From Deferrisoma camini S3R1 (lineage in GTDB: Bacteria; Desulfobacterota; Deferrisomatia; Deferrisomatales; Deferrisomataceae), in the NCBI RefSeq assembly GCF_000526155.1, contig NZ_JAFN01000001.1:454824-518823 (forward strand): a DNA stretch of 64,000 bases. Reading direction: 5' to 3'. The notes under the pieces are model-generated. The model was not told the origin of the DNA, did no database searches, and saw only the letters and a program-made list of their open reading frames with translations. Shown here one piece after another: positions 28,731-38,940 of the stretch. The stretch's first letter is position 1. Each line of letters begins with the position of its first letter. The position numbers and the translations under genes are program-made.

Positions 28731-29947
28731 ACGCTGGTCGAAAATGAAGCTTGATGGCAAGGTCAGGCCGATGGTGAAAGGACGGTGCCATGCCGAGGAG
28801 CGCAACGGGAGGTTCGGGACGCTGGTCGAAAATGAAGCTTGATGGCAAGGTCAGGCCGATGGTGAAAGGACGGTGCCATGCCGAGGAGCGCAAGGTTGGA
28901 TGTGCCCGGGGTGCTTCAGCACGTGATGGCTCGGGGGATCGACGGGTACGACATCTTCCAGGATGAAAAGGACCGGGAGACGTTCCTGGAGCGCCTGGCG
29001 GCAGTGGTGGAGTGGGCCCGGGCAGATCTTTTGGCGTGGTGCCTGATGTCGAACCACTTCCACCTGCTGATCCGTCCGCATGAGGTGCTGCTTGCACCGA
29101 TCATGCGCCGGCTGATGACCGGCTATGCCGTGTGGCACAACCGGCGGCACCAGCGGCGGGGCCATCTGTTTCAGAATCGCTACAAGAGCATTGTTGTGGA
29201 GGAGGACCCGTACTTTCTGGAGCTGGTGCGCTACATACACCTGAACCCGGTGCGTGCCGGACTGGTGGAAACGATGGAGGTGCTGAACCGGTACCCGTAT
29301 ACCGGCCATGCGGTGATCCTGGGTCGCCGGAAGTACCCGTGCCAGAACGTGGACGAGGTTCTTGGGATGTTCGGCCGACGGGTGCGGGAGGCCCGGGTGC
29401 GGTACCGGGAGTTCGTGGCGGCGGGGTTCGGGCAGGGGGTGCGGGGGGAGCTTCGGGGTGGGGGGCTGGTCCGGAGCGCCGGGGGGTGGGCGAACCTACT
29501 GCGGCGAAAGCGGGAGGAGTGGGAGCTCGGGGACGAGCGGGTTTTGGGGGGCGGGGAGTTCGTGCGGGAGGTGCTAGGCCAGGTAGAGGAGGAGGTGCCG
29601 CGGCGTCCGGCAAGGGAGGTGCGGGAGATCCTGGGGGAGGTGTGCCGGGAGCATGGTGTGGGGGAGGAGTTGGTGCTGGGGCGAACGCGCCGCCAGGGGG
29701 TGGTGCGGGCCCGGGAGGAGTTTCTGCTGCGGGCGCACGAGGAGGCGGGGGAGAGCTATGCGGCGTTGGGTCGGCTGTGCAAGATGTCGCACACGTCGGT
29801 CCGGGCGGCCGTCGAGCGGGCGCGGAGTCGCCGAGCGGAGAAGGCCAAGGCCGTGTGAGGAAACCTTCGTTATCGACCAGCGTCCCGGATCTACGTTGAG
29901 AAGGCCAAGGCCGTGTGAGGAAACCTTCGTTATCGACCAGCGTCCCG
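28727..29947 (+). mobile_element. REP/RAYT-type element with inverted, duplicated ends
   Basis: The left end starts CGGGACGCTGGTCG..ATGAAG (28727-28749, repeated at 28815-28837). The right end is its inverse complement, CTTCGTTATCGACCAGCGTC (29865-29887, repeated at 29925-29947), matching at 21 of 23 positions. The left end is duplicated as an 88-bp tandem block and the right end as a 60-bp block. The transposase gene lies between. A decayed relative with the same end type lies at 32637-32989. Confidence 0.8.
28878..29858 (+). CDS. REP-associated tyrosine transposase (Y1, IS200-like)
   Basis: 326 residues. It starts MPRSARLDVPGVLQHVMARG, typical of the REP-associated branch of the HUH/Y1 transposases. 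The HUH motif is NHFHLL (His60, His62), and Tyr102 in FQNRYKS is the likely nucleophile. The last ~90 residues (REILGEVC..., GRTRRQGVVRAREEFLL, SYAALGRLCKMSHTSVRAAVER) resemble the helix-turn-helix DNA-binding domain IV of DnaA, an appendage seen in some RAYT proteins. It should nick single-stranded REP-type ends. Catalytic residues look intact, so it may be active. Confidence 0.9.
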   Translation: MPRSARLDVPGVLQHVMARGIDGYDIFQDEKDRETFLERLAAVVEWARADLLAWCLMSNHFHLLIRPHEVLLAPIMRRLMTGYAVWHNRRHQRRGHLFQNRYKSIVVEEDPYFLELVRYIHLNPVRAGLVETMEVLNRYPYTGHAVILGRRKYPCQNVDEVLGMFGRRVREARVRYREFVAAGFGQGVRGELRGGGLVRSAGGWANLLRRKREEWELGDERVLGGGEFVREVLGQVEEEVPRRPAREVREILGEVCREHGVGEELVLGRTRRQGVVRAREEFLLRAHEEAGESYAALGRLCKMSHTSVRAAVERARSRRAEKAKAV

Positions 29948-29990
29948 GATCTACGACGGATCTACGTTCGGATCTACGCGGATCTAACCG
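29838..29990. repeat. 60-bp tandem duplication and GGATCTACG repeats at the right end
   Basis: Bases 29838-29895 recur exactly at 29898-29955 (58 identical bases, period 60), covering the last codons of the transposase gene and the right end. The second copy runs into four spaced GGATCTACG-type units. Confidence 0.92.
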
Positions 29991-30221
29991 ATCGAAGGCC
30001 GAAAGGAGTGCTTGTCGGGTTCGCCAGGCGGTACGCTCGGGAGCACAACATCTCGTCGCAGGTCGCCGGTCGTAGGTCGTGAGTCGCCGGTCGCCTCGAA
30101 CTCCCCTGCCATGAGTTCCCGCCGCTTCCCCGGCTCGCTACGCTCACCGGGGAAGCGGACCCAAACCCCACTTCACACGACAACCACCCCGACACAGGGG
30201 GGATGCGGACCTGGGGGCCGT
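29859..30221. other. Intergenic region with heptads and a strong hairpin
   Basis: Besides the duplicated right end, the gap holds six GTCGNNN heptads (30055-30096), the inverse type of the GACCG heptads elsewhere, and a perfect 12-bp hairpin CCGCTTCCCCGG/CCGGGGAAGCGG (30122-30158, 13-nt loop). The hairpin may end the lipoprotein transcript arriving on the minus strand. No gene was seen. Confidence 0.6.
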
Positions 30222-32342
30222 TCAGTAGAACAACCGCATCTTCCTGAGCTGTCGCTGAGACATCCGTATCGTACCGAAGAATTGGAACCCGCCCTCGCAT
30301 TTGGCGGATCCTCCCCCGCCCTCACACTCACTCCAGCGTTCGACCTCCCCGAGGGCTGCCATGTGGATATAGATGCGGTAGCGGTGTCCCTTTTTCAGGC
30401 GGATCCTGTGCCGGATCGGATCGTCGTAGCTTCGCCTCAGGTCATCTCCGTGAACCTCTTTCAGAACGTCAAAGCCCGGGGAGATCTCCTCGACCGTCTT
30501 CCCTTCGGTCATGTCGTACAGATACATCCTCGAGACGGTTTTCGCCGTCGTATCCGACCTTATGGCGATGTCTGTATCGACGTGATAATCACGGTCGAAT
30601 CGAGTATCCAGGACAAAGGTGTGATCCGACTCGCCTTCGTAGACGAATTCTTTGTAGATGCTCAGCTTGTCGTTGAAGAAATGGTTCGGTTTATCATTAT
30701 AGTTGTTTTGACGATACGAAGCGTAGGGATTTCCGAATGCGTCCGTCCCGGCCGGATCGAACCTCATGGAGATCTCTAGAGGGTAGTCCAGGCGTTTGGA
30801 CGTGACGAAGGAGTAGCTGGCGTCTGGGTACGTTGTATGAGTCACTTCAGTGGTGCCCGCGCGGGTGGTCCTTAGGGTCGTGTAGCGAGCCTTGATACCC
30901 CGATAACGGGAGCTCGTCCGCCAGGGCAGTTTCTCCAGTTGGGCGCTGTGGCGTGAGGACACGATGCCGAAACCGTAACGGAAGGCCCCTTCGGGATCGC
31001 TTTGCAACCTGTCGTCGTAGCGTTCCACGGAGACGTAGTCCCGTACCGTTTCCCCTGCTTCGTCTTCCAGTTGGTACTCGCCTTCCGGGACGTCGCACTC
31101 GTACAGGGTGATCCGGTAGACGTCGCTGTAGCTCAGCACATTGCCGTCCCAGAGATCGTAGGGCTCCCCTTTTCGCTCGAATCTCTGCACGCTGCATTCG
31201 TACACGCTCCCGTCCTCCAGCGACCTGGCATAGAGCGGGCCCGGCGCGCTTTGGGCGGTCCGGATGTCGTAGAAGATCAGTCCTATCTCCATCTGGTCGG
31301 TCAGGGCCCTCCGGAAGAACTCCGCGCGCTTCAATACGTCTTCGGTCCCCTCCGGCAGAAACGATCGATCGTGGTCTGGGTGGGCGTAGTACGGGTCCGT
31401 ATAGGTAATGACCAGTTTCCACACGTTGTTGATGAAGCTGTATTCGGCCTCGTAATTGTTTAGGTCTTCTTCTATGTACTCCTTGAGCCACTCGTATTTT
31501 GTTCTTGCGATGCCGGTCTCGTCGTAGTCCTTGACGCCTGCCATATGTGCTTCTATTACCAGGTTTGTTCCTCTGGTCATTGTGTTGACCCAGTAGTAGG
31601 TGTAGTGCTCCAGGGAGTTGTAGGCGTTGATCAGGTCTTGGTTGTTGAGTTCGAGGAGGTCCCCGATGTTGTCTATCAGGTAGTTCGTATGAGTGGACAA
31701 GATGGGCGCGCCGGGAAGGGTTATCTTGTCCTGGATGTTGTTCACCTTCTCCCACGTCCCGTAGGTGTCCATGATGAGATCGTAGAGGTCCTTCATCGCC
31801 TGGCCATCGGCTTCGTCCGGGCCGAAGCCGGCGGTTCGGGCGATGAACTCCTGCTCGGCAGTACGGATGGTGCTGCGCGCGTCGTAGGGGGAGGCGATCA
31901 GATTCAGGAGCTCGTCGTGGTTCTTCTTCATCTGGCCTACGATCGTGTCGAGTTCGGTGCGGATCTCGTCGAGGTTTCCGACGATGTCGTCCAGGGTGCC
32001 CCGCATCGCCCGGAGCATCTCGGTCTGCTCCTCCTGGCCCTGGATCAGATACCCCTGCGGGTTGATCACCCGCATGATGAGCCCGCTGTCGACCTCGCCG
32101 TCGTTCTGGTACACCGCGTATCCCAGGCCACCGATCGTGGTCACGGCTGAGAGGATGCTGGAGTAGGGGACCGAGGTCTCCGATGGCCCCTCCGGCGAAG
32201 CGCCCAGCGCGGGGGCCGGGCTCTCCAGTATGGGGGGAGGGGATGCGTCCCCCTCGGGGTCAGAGTCCGAGTCCGAACCGCAACCGACCACCAGCCCGAC
32301 GCAGGCCAGGACGAGGAACAGCCAGCGCATCTTTCCGAACAT
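30222..32342 (-). CDS. Large lipoprotein of unknown function
   Basis: 706 residues. A type II signal peptide ends in VGLVVGC, making Cys21 the lipidated residue, followed by an acidic Ser/Asp-Pro linker (22-55). Then come a hydrophobic helix (about 58-80), a long amphipathic helix with coiled-coil character (about 103-150) and further helical segments to ~330. The C-terminal half is Tyr-, Asp- and Arg-rich and looks beta-rich. I do not recognise a family. The helical front with one hydrophobic helix loosely recalls alpha-helical pore-forming proteins, but this is speculation. AAAGGAG sits before the ATG. The GC content (mid-50s %) and codon use differ from the flanking genes, suggesting transfer. 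Confidence 0.75.
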   Translation of the reverse strand: MFGKMRWLFLVLACVGLVVGCGSDSDSDPEGDASPPPILESPAPALGASPEGPSETSVPYSSILSAVTTIGGLGYAVYQNDGEVDSGLIMRVINPQGYLIQGQEEQTEMLRAMRGTLDDIVGNLDEIRTELDTIVGQMKKNHDELLNLIASPYDARSTIRTAEQEFIARTAGFGPDEADGQAMKDLYDLIMDTYGTWEKVNNIQDKITLPGAPILSTHTNYLIDNIGDLLELNNQDLINAYNSLEHYTYYWVNTMTRGTNLVIEAHMAGVKDYDETGIARTKYEWLKEYIEEDLNNYEAEYSFINNVWKLVITYTDPYYAHPDHDRSFLPEGTEDVLKRAEFFRRALTDQMEIGLIFYDIRTAQSAPGPLYARSLEDGSVYECSVQRFERKGEPYDLWDGNVLSYSDVYRITLYECDVPEGEYQLEDEAGETVRDYVSVERYDDRLQSDPEGAFRYGFGIVSSRHSAQLEKLPWRTSSRYRGIKARYTTLRTTRAGTTEVTHTTYPDASYSFVTSKRLDYPLEISMRFDPAGTDAFGNPYASYRQNNYNDKPNHFFNDKLSIYKEFVYEGESDHTFVLDTRFDRDYHVDTDIAIRSDTTAKTVSRMYLYDMTEGKTVEEISPGFDVLKEVHGDDLRRSYDDPIRHRIRLKKGHRYRIYIHMAALGEVERWSECEGGGGSAKCEGGFQFFGTIRMSQRQLRKMRLFY

Positions 32343-32708
32343 GTCTTCTCCTTTCGTCTCACGACCTGGTCCGATCCTCGTTCCGGGCCGTTCGGGTGGA
32401 AGGAAGGGGGTGGGAGAAGGGGAGGGGAAAGCGGTGCCCTTGCGCACCCGGCCGCCTGAGCCCTTGGAGCGCCATCCGAGCCCGTCAATACCCGCCTTGT
32501 TTCGGGTCATCCTTCTTATCGGCCCCCACCGCCAAAGATTGAAACGCGTTCCCTGGTACGGCGCGGGTGCTCGGTCGACCAGTGGCTAACCGTTGGTGGG
32601 TAGGCGGACCGCCTCCACCCGGCATGGGTCGGGTTTCGAGACGCTGATCGGGGATCGGGTTTGTTGGTCAAAAACCACAAGTCAGACCGAAGACGAAAGG
32701 TCGGTGCC

Positions 32709-32973
32709 GTGCCAAGGAGCGCGAGGTTGGGCGTGCCCGACGTGCTTCAGCACGTGGTGGCTCGGAGGACCGACGGGTACGACATCTTCCAGGATGAAAA
32801 GGACGGGAGACGTTCCTGGCCTGGAGCGCTCGGCGGCAGTGGTGGGATGGGGCGGCGCGGATCTTCTGTGGTGTGTGCCGATGCTTTGGAGGGATGTCTC
32901 ACACGTCGGTGCTGTCGGCCGTGGAACGGGCGCTGCTGCCGCCTGGGACGGGGGATCTGGCGAAACCTTCGTG
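32709..32973 (+). pseudogene. Decayed copy of the RAYT transposase
   Basis: The start (VPRSARLGVPDVLQHVVARR, then DGYDIFQDEKD) matches the intact transposase closely. The frame then shifts, most of the protein including the HUH motif is missing, and the extreme C-terminus reappears (MSHTSVLSAVERAL at about 32894). Left (32637) and right (32967-32989) ends of the same type flank it. It is an internal deletion derivative. The rest of the 32343-33192 gap holds no gene; a TTGACA at 33101 lacks a good -10. Confidence 0.85.
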
Positions 32974-33192
32974 ACCGACCCGCGTCCTGAAGCCCCGCCC
33001 TTTTCCCCCGCGAGGGCCCGTGTTTTCGTACACCACGCACCTGGACTAACCGCCCCGGGCGCAGGGCCCCTCTGAGGAGATTCCGTCCGTTCCCATTCCC
33101 TTGACAAACCGGCGGTAGCCTGTTTCGTTGGGCGGACAAGGCAGCTCTCCGGCACCCCTCCCGTGCCCTTCCCCGGACCCGGAGGCCCTCCC

Positions 33193-36180
33193 ATGTGTGC
33201 CGCTTCCCTGTCCAGCCGGCTTATCCCCTTGGTCCTCGTGGCGGCCTTCGCCCTGGGCCCCTGGGCCTGCGGCTCGCGGCCCCCGGAAACCGCGGGCCGG
33301 GCGCTCGCCCGCCCCGCGGTCCAGACCTCTGCGGATCCCAGGGTCGAACTCCTGGATCACCAGGTCTGGGGTCGCGACGGCGAGCAGTGGGCCGCGATCC
33401 GGCTGGTGGACGGCTCGGGCGGCTTCGTGACGGGGCGGACGATCTCGGACTTCCGGGTCACCGAGACCCGACACCTTTCCGATGGCACCACCGAGGGCCC
33501 GGAGGAGATCGCCTTCGACGACCCCGGGTCCCAGTTCAACGGGCCGGGGTTCTGGGAACGCACCGTCACGGGCGAGAAGGTGGACCTTGCGGTCATCCTG
33601 GACCATTCCCTCGGGGAGCAGGCATCCGCGGTCAAAGGCGAACTGCACGAACTCGTGGACCGGCTGGCCGCGTCCCGGCTCGACTTTCGCCTGGCGCTGT
33701 TGGAGCAGGAGGCGTGCATCACGATCCATTGCGGCTCGGTGTTTCCCTTCCACGGCCCCATGGAGATCCAGGAACTGCATGAGGCCGTGAACACGCTGAA
33801 TCTGGAAGGCACGGACTTTTCTCCCGCCGCCACGTACGACGGCGTCCTCTGGGCGGCCACCGACCTGCTGTGGCGCGACGACCCCGGCGTGACCCGCATG
33901 GTCGTGGTGGTCACGAACGACATCCCCCAGTCGGTGTACGGCAACATCTGGGCTCTCGATTCCCACGGGACGGCGACGAACCGGGAGGCGGCGCGGCTGG
34001 CCCTGGAGGAGGCGGGCCTCACGCTGTACTACGCCCAGCCGGCCGATCCCGACGGGCTGGGGTACACGGAGAACTACGCCGACCCCGACCGGAACCCCCG
34101 GGCCGGGTGCTCCGCCGGGGAGGACGGCTGGGACTGCGGGTTCGGGGGCCTGGGCGTCCGCCTCGGCTGGCCCTTCGATCAGGACGAGATCCCCCTTCCG
34201 GATTCCGGACCCGTGGCCGACTCCCGGTACTACTTCGCCTGGCTGAGCCCGTTCGGGCCGATCGAAGACCCGGATGAGCGCCGCGTGGTGGAGATCCGCA
34301 CCGCCGACCCGGACGACTCCTCGGCCGAGATCGCGCTCACCTTTGAGTACGGGTATCCGGGTGAAGAGGGGGCCCTGCGCCTCGTGCTCACCGACGAGGC
34401 CGGCGCCCCCCTGCCCGCGTCGCTGGACGAGTGCGCGAGCGTGTACCGGGCCATGGGGGACCGGGCCGTGAAGCTCAAGGAGGTCTGCCCCGGGGACGCG
34501 GGGGAAGACGGCGTGGCGGTGGCCGACCTGCTGATGCCCGGCCCGGTGGTCCTGGAGATCGGGTACGAGTTCGCGACCGCCGGCTGGACCAACTCCTACT
34601 ACTCGGACCTCGGCTTCCAGTCCGCCCGGTTCGACGTGGAGGTCCCGGCCGGGGACACGTTGGAGGTCCCCTGGCAGGTGGAGGTGGCCAACCGGCGCGC
34701 GGACCTCTGGCGGATCCGCGGGCTTCTCAGGGACCTGAGGGGCTGGGGGCTCGGGAGCCGGCCGTTCGCCGGGGCGGCCGACCGGATCACGGCCTGGGTC
34801 GAGGGGCTCGAGGCCGGCCCCATGACGCTGGACGACAAGGACCGGCTCGTCCGGTTCACCCACGCCCTCGGGGGCTACCTTTACGCGGCGGGCTACGCCG
34901 AGACCCAGACCCGGAAGGTGGAGGCCGGCCTCATCGACGTGATCCGTCGGCTCCGGGCGATCATCCAGAAGCTTCGGGACCTCGCCGACGAGGTGGACAC
35001 CACGGCCTCGCTCACCGACGCCGAGGCCTCGGCCCGGCTGGCCGCGACCCTGGGGCTCGATGTCGAGGCCATCGAGGCGATCGGGGAGGCGGAGAGCCTG
35101 CGGGCCCTGGCCCGGGCACTCCTGGAGTACGTAGAGGATGAGCTGGTGCCCGAGGTGATCGGGAAGATCCTGGACCAGATCCCCCTGGGCCCTGCGGGCC
35201 CGTACGTGGAGCAGTTCCTCCTCGGCGTGGTCCTGGACGACTGGGACTCCACGGACAGCCTCTGGGACACCCTGGCCGAGCTCTCCCTGGACGGGGTGCT
35301 GGACGCGGCGCTGGCCGAGGCGCCGGACCTCCTGGGCGCGGTCCAGGACGAGGTGTTGGTCCGGATGCCCCAGGAGGCGGCCGACGCGTACCACCTCCTG
35401 TCCTCCCTGGTGGAGGCCCTGGCCCAAGACGGCACCGACGGCCTCGCCGAGGCGGTCCGGTCGGCCGCCCAGGACCTCCTCAACCGCTACGCGACCCCCG
35501 AGGCCGCCTTGGCCCGGGTGCGCGACGCCGTGTCCGGCCTCACCGACGCCCTCTCACCCGGGCCGGTGCGCGACGCCCTGGTTCCCTTGCTGGACCTCAT
35601 GCTGCGCGTCGCCCTGGAAGAGGGGGACTTCGACAACGACGCCGCGATCGGGGTGCTCGCCACGCTGTTCGCGCGCTACGCCATCCTGGACCCGCAGTTC
35701 AACCGCCCCGTGGCGGGGCAGATCGGTGGGCTTCTCGACGCGGCGCTCGCGTTCCAACCCACCCCGGCCGGGCCGGACTTCAGCGAGTACGACCGGGAGG
35801 TGGCGATCGACGATGCCATCGGGTACCTGCGCGACGCCTACTGGCTCGACGATGAACCGCCGGCGGAGGGCTGGAAGGGGTTTCACGAGATCGGTACCGA
35901 GGCCTGGGACGTCCTCGCCGCCCTGGAGCCCCTGGACGACATGGCCGACGCCCTTTCGACCGTGAAGCAGATCACCGAGGTGGCCATGTACCCCGTGGTC
36001 CTCGGCTTGTGCGCCCGGGGCTACCCCACCTGCTCCCTTGCGGACGACCTGCCGAACTTCACCCTGGCCCTCGACGCGGTGGGCCTGTTCACCCGGGCCG
36101 TGGAGCTGGCCCTCCGGCTCGACGACCTGCTGGAGATGCCAGACGAGATCGGGCCGGCAGCCGACGCAATATTCTTCTAG
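33193..36180 (+). CDS. Large VWA-like lipoprotein
   Basis: 995 residues. The lipobox GPWAC makes Cys26 the lipidated residue. Residues ~129-330 look like a von Willebrand factor A domain: VDLAVILDHSLGE (a degenerate DxSxS metal site), GTDFSPAATYDG with the MIDAS Thr, and VVVVTNDIPQS. An immunoglobulin-like beta region (about 360-500) and a long helical region to the C-terminus (about 510-995) follow. VWA lipoproteins usually bind protein partners at the cell surface. The function is unknown. The ATG is chosen for GGAGG 7 bp upstream over an earlier GTG. It is followed after 12 bp by the propeller protein gene, so the two are probably co-expressed and may interact. Confidence 0.8.
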   Translation: MCAASLSSRLIPLVLVAAFALGPWACGSRPPETAGRALARPAVQTSADPRVELLDHQVWGRDGEQWAAIRLVDGSGGFVTGRTISDFRVTETRHLSDGTTEGPEEIAFDDPGSQFNGPGFWERTVTGEKVDLAVILDHSLGEQASAVKGELHELVDRLAASRLDFRLALLEQEACITIHCGSVFPFHGPMEIQELHEAVNTLNLEGTDFSPAATYDGVLWAATDLLWRDDPGVTRMVVVVTNDIPQSVYGNIWALDSHGTATNREAARLALEEAGLTLYYAQPADPDGLGYTENYADPDRNPRAGCSAGEDGWDCGFGGLGVRLGWPFDQDEIPLPDSGPVADSRYYFAWLSPFGPIEDPDERRVVEIRTADPDDSSAEIALTFEYGYPGEEGALRLVLTDEAGAPLPASLDECASVYRAMGDRAVKLKEVCPGDAGEDGVAVADLLMPGPVVLEIGYEFATAGWTNSYYSDLGFQSARFDVEVPAGDTLEVPWQVEVANRRADLWRIRGLLRDLRGWGLGSRPFAGAADRITAWVEGLEAGPMTLDDKDRLVRFTHALGGYLYAAGYAETQTRKVEAGLIDVIRRLRAIIQKLRDLADEVDTTASLTDAEASARLAATLGLDVEAIEAIGEAESLRALARALLEYVEDELVPEVIGKILDQIPLGPAGPYVEQFLLGVVLDDWDSTDSLWDTLAELSLDGVLDAALAEAPDLLGAVQDEVLVRMPQEAADAYHLLSSLVEALAQDGTDGLAEAVRSAAQDLLNRYATPEAALARVRDAVSGLTDALSPGPVRDALVPLLDLMLRVALEEGDFDNDAAIGVLATLFARYAILDPQFNRPVAGQIGGLLDAALAFQPTPAGPDFSEYDREVAIDDAIGYLRDAYWLDDEPPAEGWKGFHEIGTEAWDVLAALEPLDDMADALSTVKQITEVAMYPVVLGLCARGYPTCSLADDLPNFTLALDAVGLFTRAVELALRLDDLLEMPDEIGPAADAIFF

Positions 36181-36192
36181 GGGAGCGGGATC

Positions 36193-38940
36193 ATGCGGGC
36201 GCTTCGGTGGTTCGGATGGGCCGTTGTCTGGGCGGCGATCGGGGCCGGCCCGGCCGGGGCCACGGTGTGGCAGATCGAGGACGTGGAGGAGGCCGGGTTC
36301 CGGGACCTCTCGCCCAAGGCGCTGGTGGCCGCGGGAAGCGAGGTGTACCTGGCGTACGGGCGGTCGCACCTGGTGACCCGGCGGTTCGAGGGGGGCGGGT
36401 GGAGCGACGCCACCGTGGTGGACCCCGACCCGGGCACGGGCTCGTTCGCCGCGGCCGCGGCCGACGGCCAGGGCGCCGTGCACATCGTGTACTACGACCG
36501 GGCGAACGGCGACCTCCGGTACGCCACGAACGCCGGGGGCGACTGGGCCGTGGAAGTGGTGGACCGCACCGGCGACGTGGGCCGGTACCCGAGCGTGGCG
36601 GTGGGGACCGACGGCCGGGTGCACGCGGCCTACTACGACGCCACCCAGGCCCGGGTCCGATACGCCGTGCGAAGCGGCGGGGTGTGGTCGTTCGAAACCC
36701 CCGACCCGGCGGACCGCCGGGGCCGGTGGACCGCCCTGGTGCTCGGGGAAAGCGGTGAGCCCGTGGTCTTCTATTACGACGCCGAAAACGGCGCGCTGGT
36801 CGCCGCCTGGCGGGCCGCCGACGGGACGTGGACCGTGGAGACCGTGGACGACGACGGCGACGCCGGCCGGGAGGCCGTGGCCGGGGTGTACGGCGGAACG
36901 ATCTGCGTGGCGTACACGGCCTGGGCGGATCCGGGCGGCGGAACCATCCGCACCGAGGTGCGCCTGGCCTCGGACACCCCCGGCGGGTGGACCGTCGAAG
37001 CGGTGGACACCGCGGCCACGGCCGAACGGGGCGGCCCGGCCTACCCGGCCCTGAGCGTGGCGTCCGACGGCACCGTGGAAATCGCCTACCGGGCCTGGTG
37101 GACCGAGACCTGGACGGATGACGAGGGCACGGAGCGCGCCGCCTACCACGTGGAGCTTCGCCACGCGATCGGCGGGCCGGGATCGTGGTCCATCGAGACC
37201 CGCGCCGAGGAGACGGAGAAGCCCGACCTGGGGCGCGGCATCTCCCTCGTGCACCGCGCGGGCCCGCACGGGGAGGAGCGGGTGCTCGCGTACGCGGGCC
37301 CGGAGGGGGAGCTCACGAGCCGCGGGTACACGTTCGATGCCCTGCCGGCGCCTTCTGCGGCCTGGCGCGGGCCCTGGCCCGTGGACCAGCCGGCCCTGCC
37401 GGGCCGGGCTGCGGCGCTCGCCCTGGATGCCGACGGCATCCCCCGCGCCGTGTACGTGGACGAGGTGCGCCGGAAACTCCGGCACGCCGTGCGAACGGCC
37501 GGGGGGTGGTCGGCCGAGGACGTGGCCGACGCCCACCCCGGGGCCGAGCAGACCGGCCTTGCGGTGCTCGACGACGGGAGTCTATTCGCGGCGTACCAGG
37601 GCAAAGACGAGAAGCTTCGGATCGCCTGGAAAAGCGGCTCGGCCGGGTGGCAGAGCCAGGAGGTCGGCGGGGCTCGGACCGGGCGGTTCGCCGATGCCGT
37701 GGCCGCGGCGGACGGCACCGTCCATGTGTTCTTCTCGGACGAGGACGCGAGCGCCCCAGGGCACGGCACCGCGACGGTTCCCGCGAACGCGGGGGGTTCC
37801 CCGTCCTGGTCCTCGGAGACGTTCACGTGGTCCCCGGACTACAGCGGATGGTGGCCCTCGGCCGCGGTGGACGCGGACGGGAACCTCCACCTGGTCCACG
37901 CGTCCCGCGACCTGGGCCACAGCGCCGACACCATCTCGTTTCGGCTCTTCTACGACACGAACGCGGGCGGCTCGTGGGCCGAGGAGACCGTGGACGAGGG
38001 GCCCCGGGTGGAGTACGCCTCGCTTGCGCTCGCGCCCGACGGCACCCCGCACGTGGCGTTCTTCGACGGCGTGTCGGGCGCGTTGAAGGTGGCCTCCCGA
38101 ACCGGCGGCGCCTGGTCGGTCCAGACCGTGGACGACGAAGGGTACGTGGGGCTTTATGCCGATCTGGCCGCAGACGCCGAGGGGAACCTCCACGCGGTGT
38201 ACATGGGGTGGGGCGCCGACCTCACCCGCTCGTTCGTGCGGTACGCCAACAACACGAGCGGCGCCTGGCACGCCGAGACCGTGGCCGAGGGGGCGGACGT
38301 CGGCGCGTTCGCCCGGCTGGCCGTGGCCGACGACGGCACCGTGCACCTCGTGTTCCAGGACCGGGACATCGGCACCCTGCGCTACGCCCGGTCCACGAGC
38401 CACGAGGTGAGCGTGGCGCCCGCCAGCGCCGACCTCGGCCCGGTGGAGGTGGGGGACTCGGCCGAAGCCGAGGTCACCCTGACGAACCTCGGACCCACGG
38501 CCCGCCGGGTGGCGTCGATGACCCTCACCGGCTCGGACGCGTTCACCCTGGTCACCGGCCTCACCGACCGCTACTGCGGTTCGACCACCCCCTGGCTCCA
38601 CCCGGGCCGCCCCGCGTGCACCGTGGCCGTGCGGTTTGCGCCCTCCCAGGCCGGGGCCGCAACCGCGACCCTCACGATCGCCTTCGAGGACCCGGACCTC
38701 CCTCCGGCCGCGGTGAGCCTCGCCGCCGAAGCCACCGACACCGGCGGCGACACCGGATCCGAAGGTGGAGGCGCGGGCGGAGACGAAGGGGATACCGGCG
38801 GAGACTCCGAGGGTGAAACCGGAGGAGGCGGGGATACCGGTGGAGGCGGTGGCGACGTGGACTCTGGCGGCGACACCGGCTCTGGAGGCGCGGACGCGGG
38901 CGGAGGAGGGGGGTGTTTTCTCCAGGCACTGGGGGGGTGA
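36193..38940 (+). CDS. Exported beta-propeller-like repeat protein, C-terminus probably truncated
   Basis: 915 residues. A signal peptide (1-23) is followed by a dozen or so ~50-residue repeats of the type G.W..E.VD..GDVG.YPS.AV..DG..H.AYYD (residues ~30-740), like sialidase-type propeller repeats. Next is a choice-of-anchor/ASPM-like beta domain (about 745-850; [19 protein letters not shown]), then a Gly/Asp/Thr-rich stretch ending [13 protein letters not shown]. Related proteins often end in Gly-run plus CFI-type cysteine domains, so the frame seems cut short. Its stop coincides with the breakpoint of a truncated moeB gene on the other strand. It may act as a secreted or surface binding protein. 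Confidence 0.82.
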   Translation: MRALRWFGWAVVWAAIGAGPAGATVWQIEDVEEAGFRDLSPKALVAAGSEVYLAYGRSHLVTRRFEGGGWSDATVVDPDPGTGSFAAAAADGQGAVHIVYYDRANGDLRYATNAGGDWAVEVVDRTGDVGRYPSVAVGTDGRVHAAYYDATQARVRYAVRSGGVWSFETPDPADRRGRWTALVLGESGEPVVFYYDAENGALVAAWRAADGTWTVETVDDDGDAGREAVAGVYGGTICVAYTAWADPGGGTIRTEVRLASDTPGGWTVEAVDTAATAERGGPAYPALSVASDGTVEIAYRAWWTETWTDDEGTERAAYHVELRHAIGGPGSWSIETRAEETEKPDLGRGISLVHRAGPHGEERVLAYAGPEGELTSRGYTFDALPAPSAAWRGPWPVDQPALPGRAAALALDADGIPRAVYVDEVRRKLRHAVRTAGGWSAEDVADAHPGAEQTGLAVLDDGSLFAAYQGKDEKLRIAWKSGSAGWQSQEVGGARTGRFADAVAAADGTVHVFFSDEDASAPGHGTATVPANAGGSPSWSSETFTWSPDYSGWWPSAAVDADGNLHLVHASRDLGHSADTISFRLFYDTNAGGSWAEETVDEGPRVEYASLALAPDGTPHVAFFDGVSGALKVASRTGGAWSVQTVDDEGYVGLYADLAADAEGNLHAVYMGWGADLTRSFVRYANNTSGAWHAETVAEGADVGAFARLAVADDGTVHLVFQDRDIGTLRYARSTSHEVSVAPASADLGPVEVGDSAEAEVTLTNLGPTARRVASMTLTGSDAFTLVTGLTDRYCGSTTPWLHPGRPACTVAVRFAPSQAGAATATLTIAFEDPDLPPAAVSLAAEATDTGGDTGSEGGGAGGDEGDTGGDSEGETGGGGDTGGGGGDVDSGGDTGSGGADAGGGGGCFLQALGG

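Noticed and set aside
38860-38940. PEP-CTERM sorting signal on the propeller protein
   Set aside because: No PEP motif, hydrophobic helix or basic tail; the protein ends in a Gly run and CFLQALGG.
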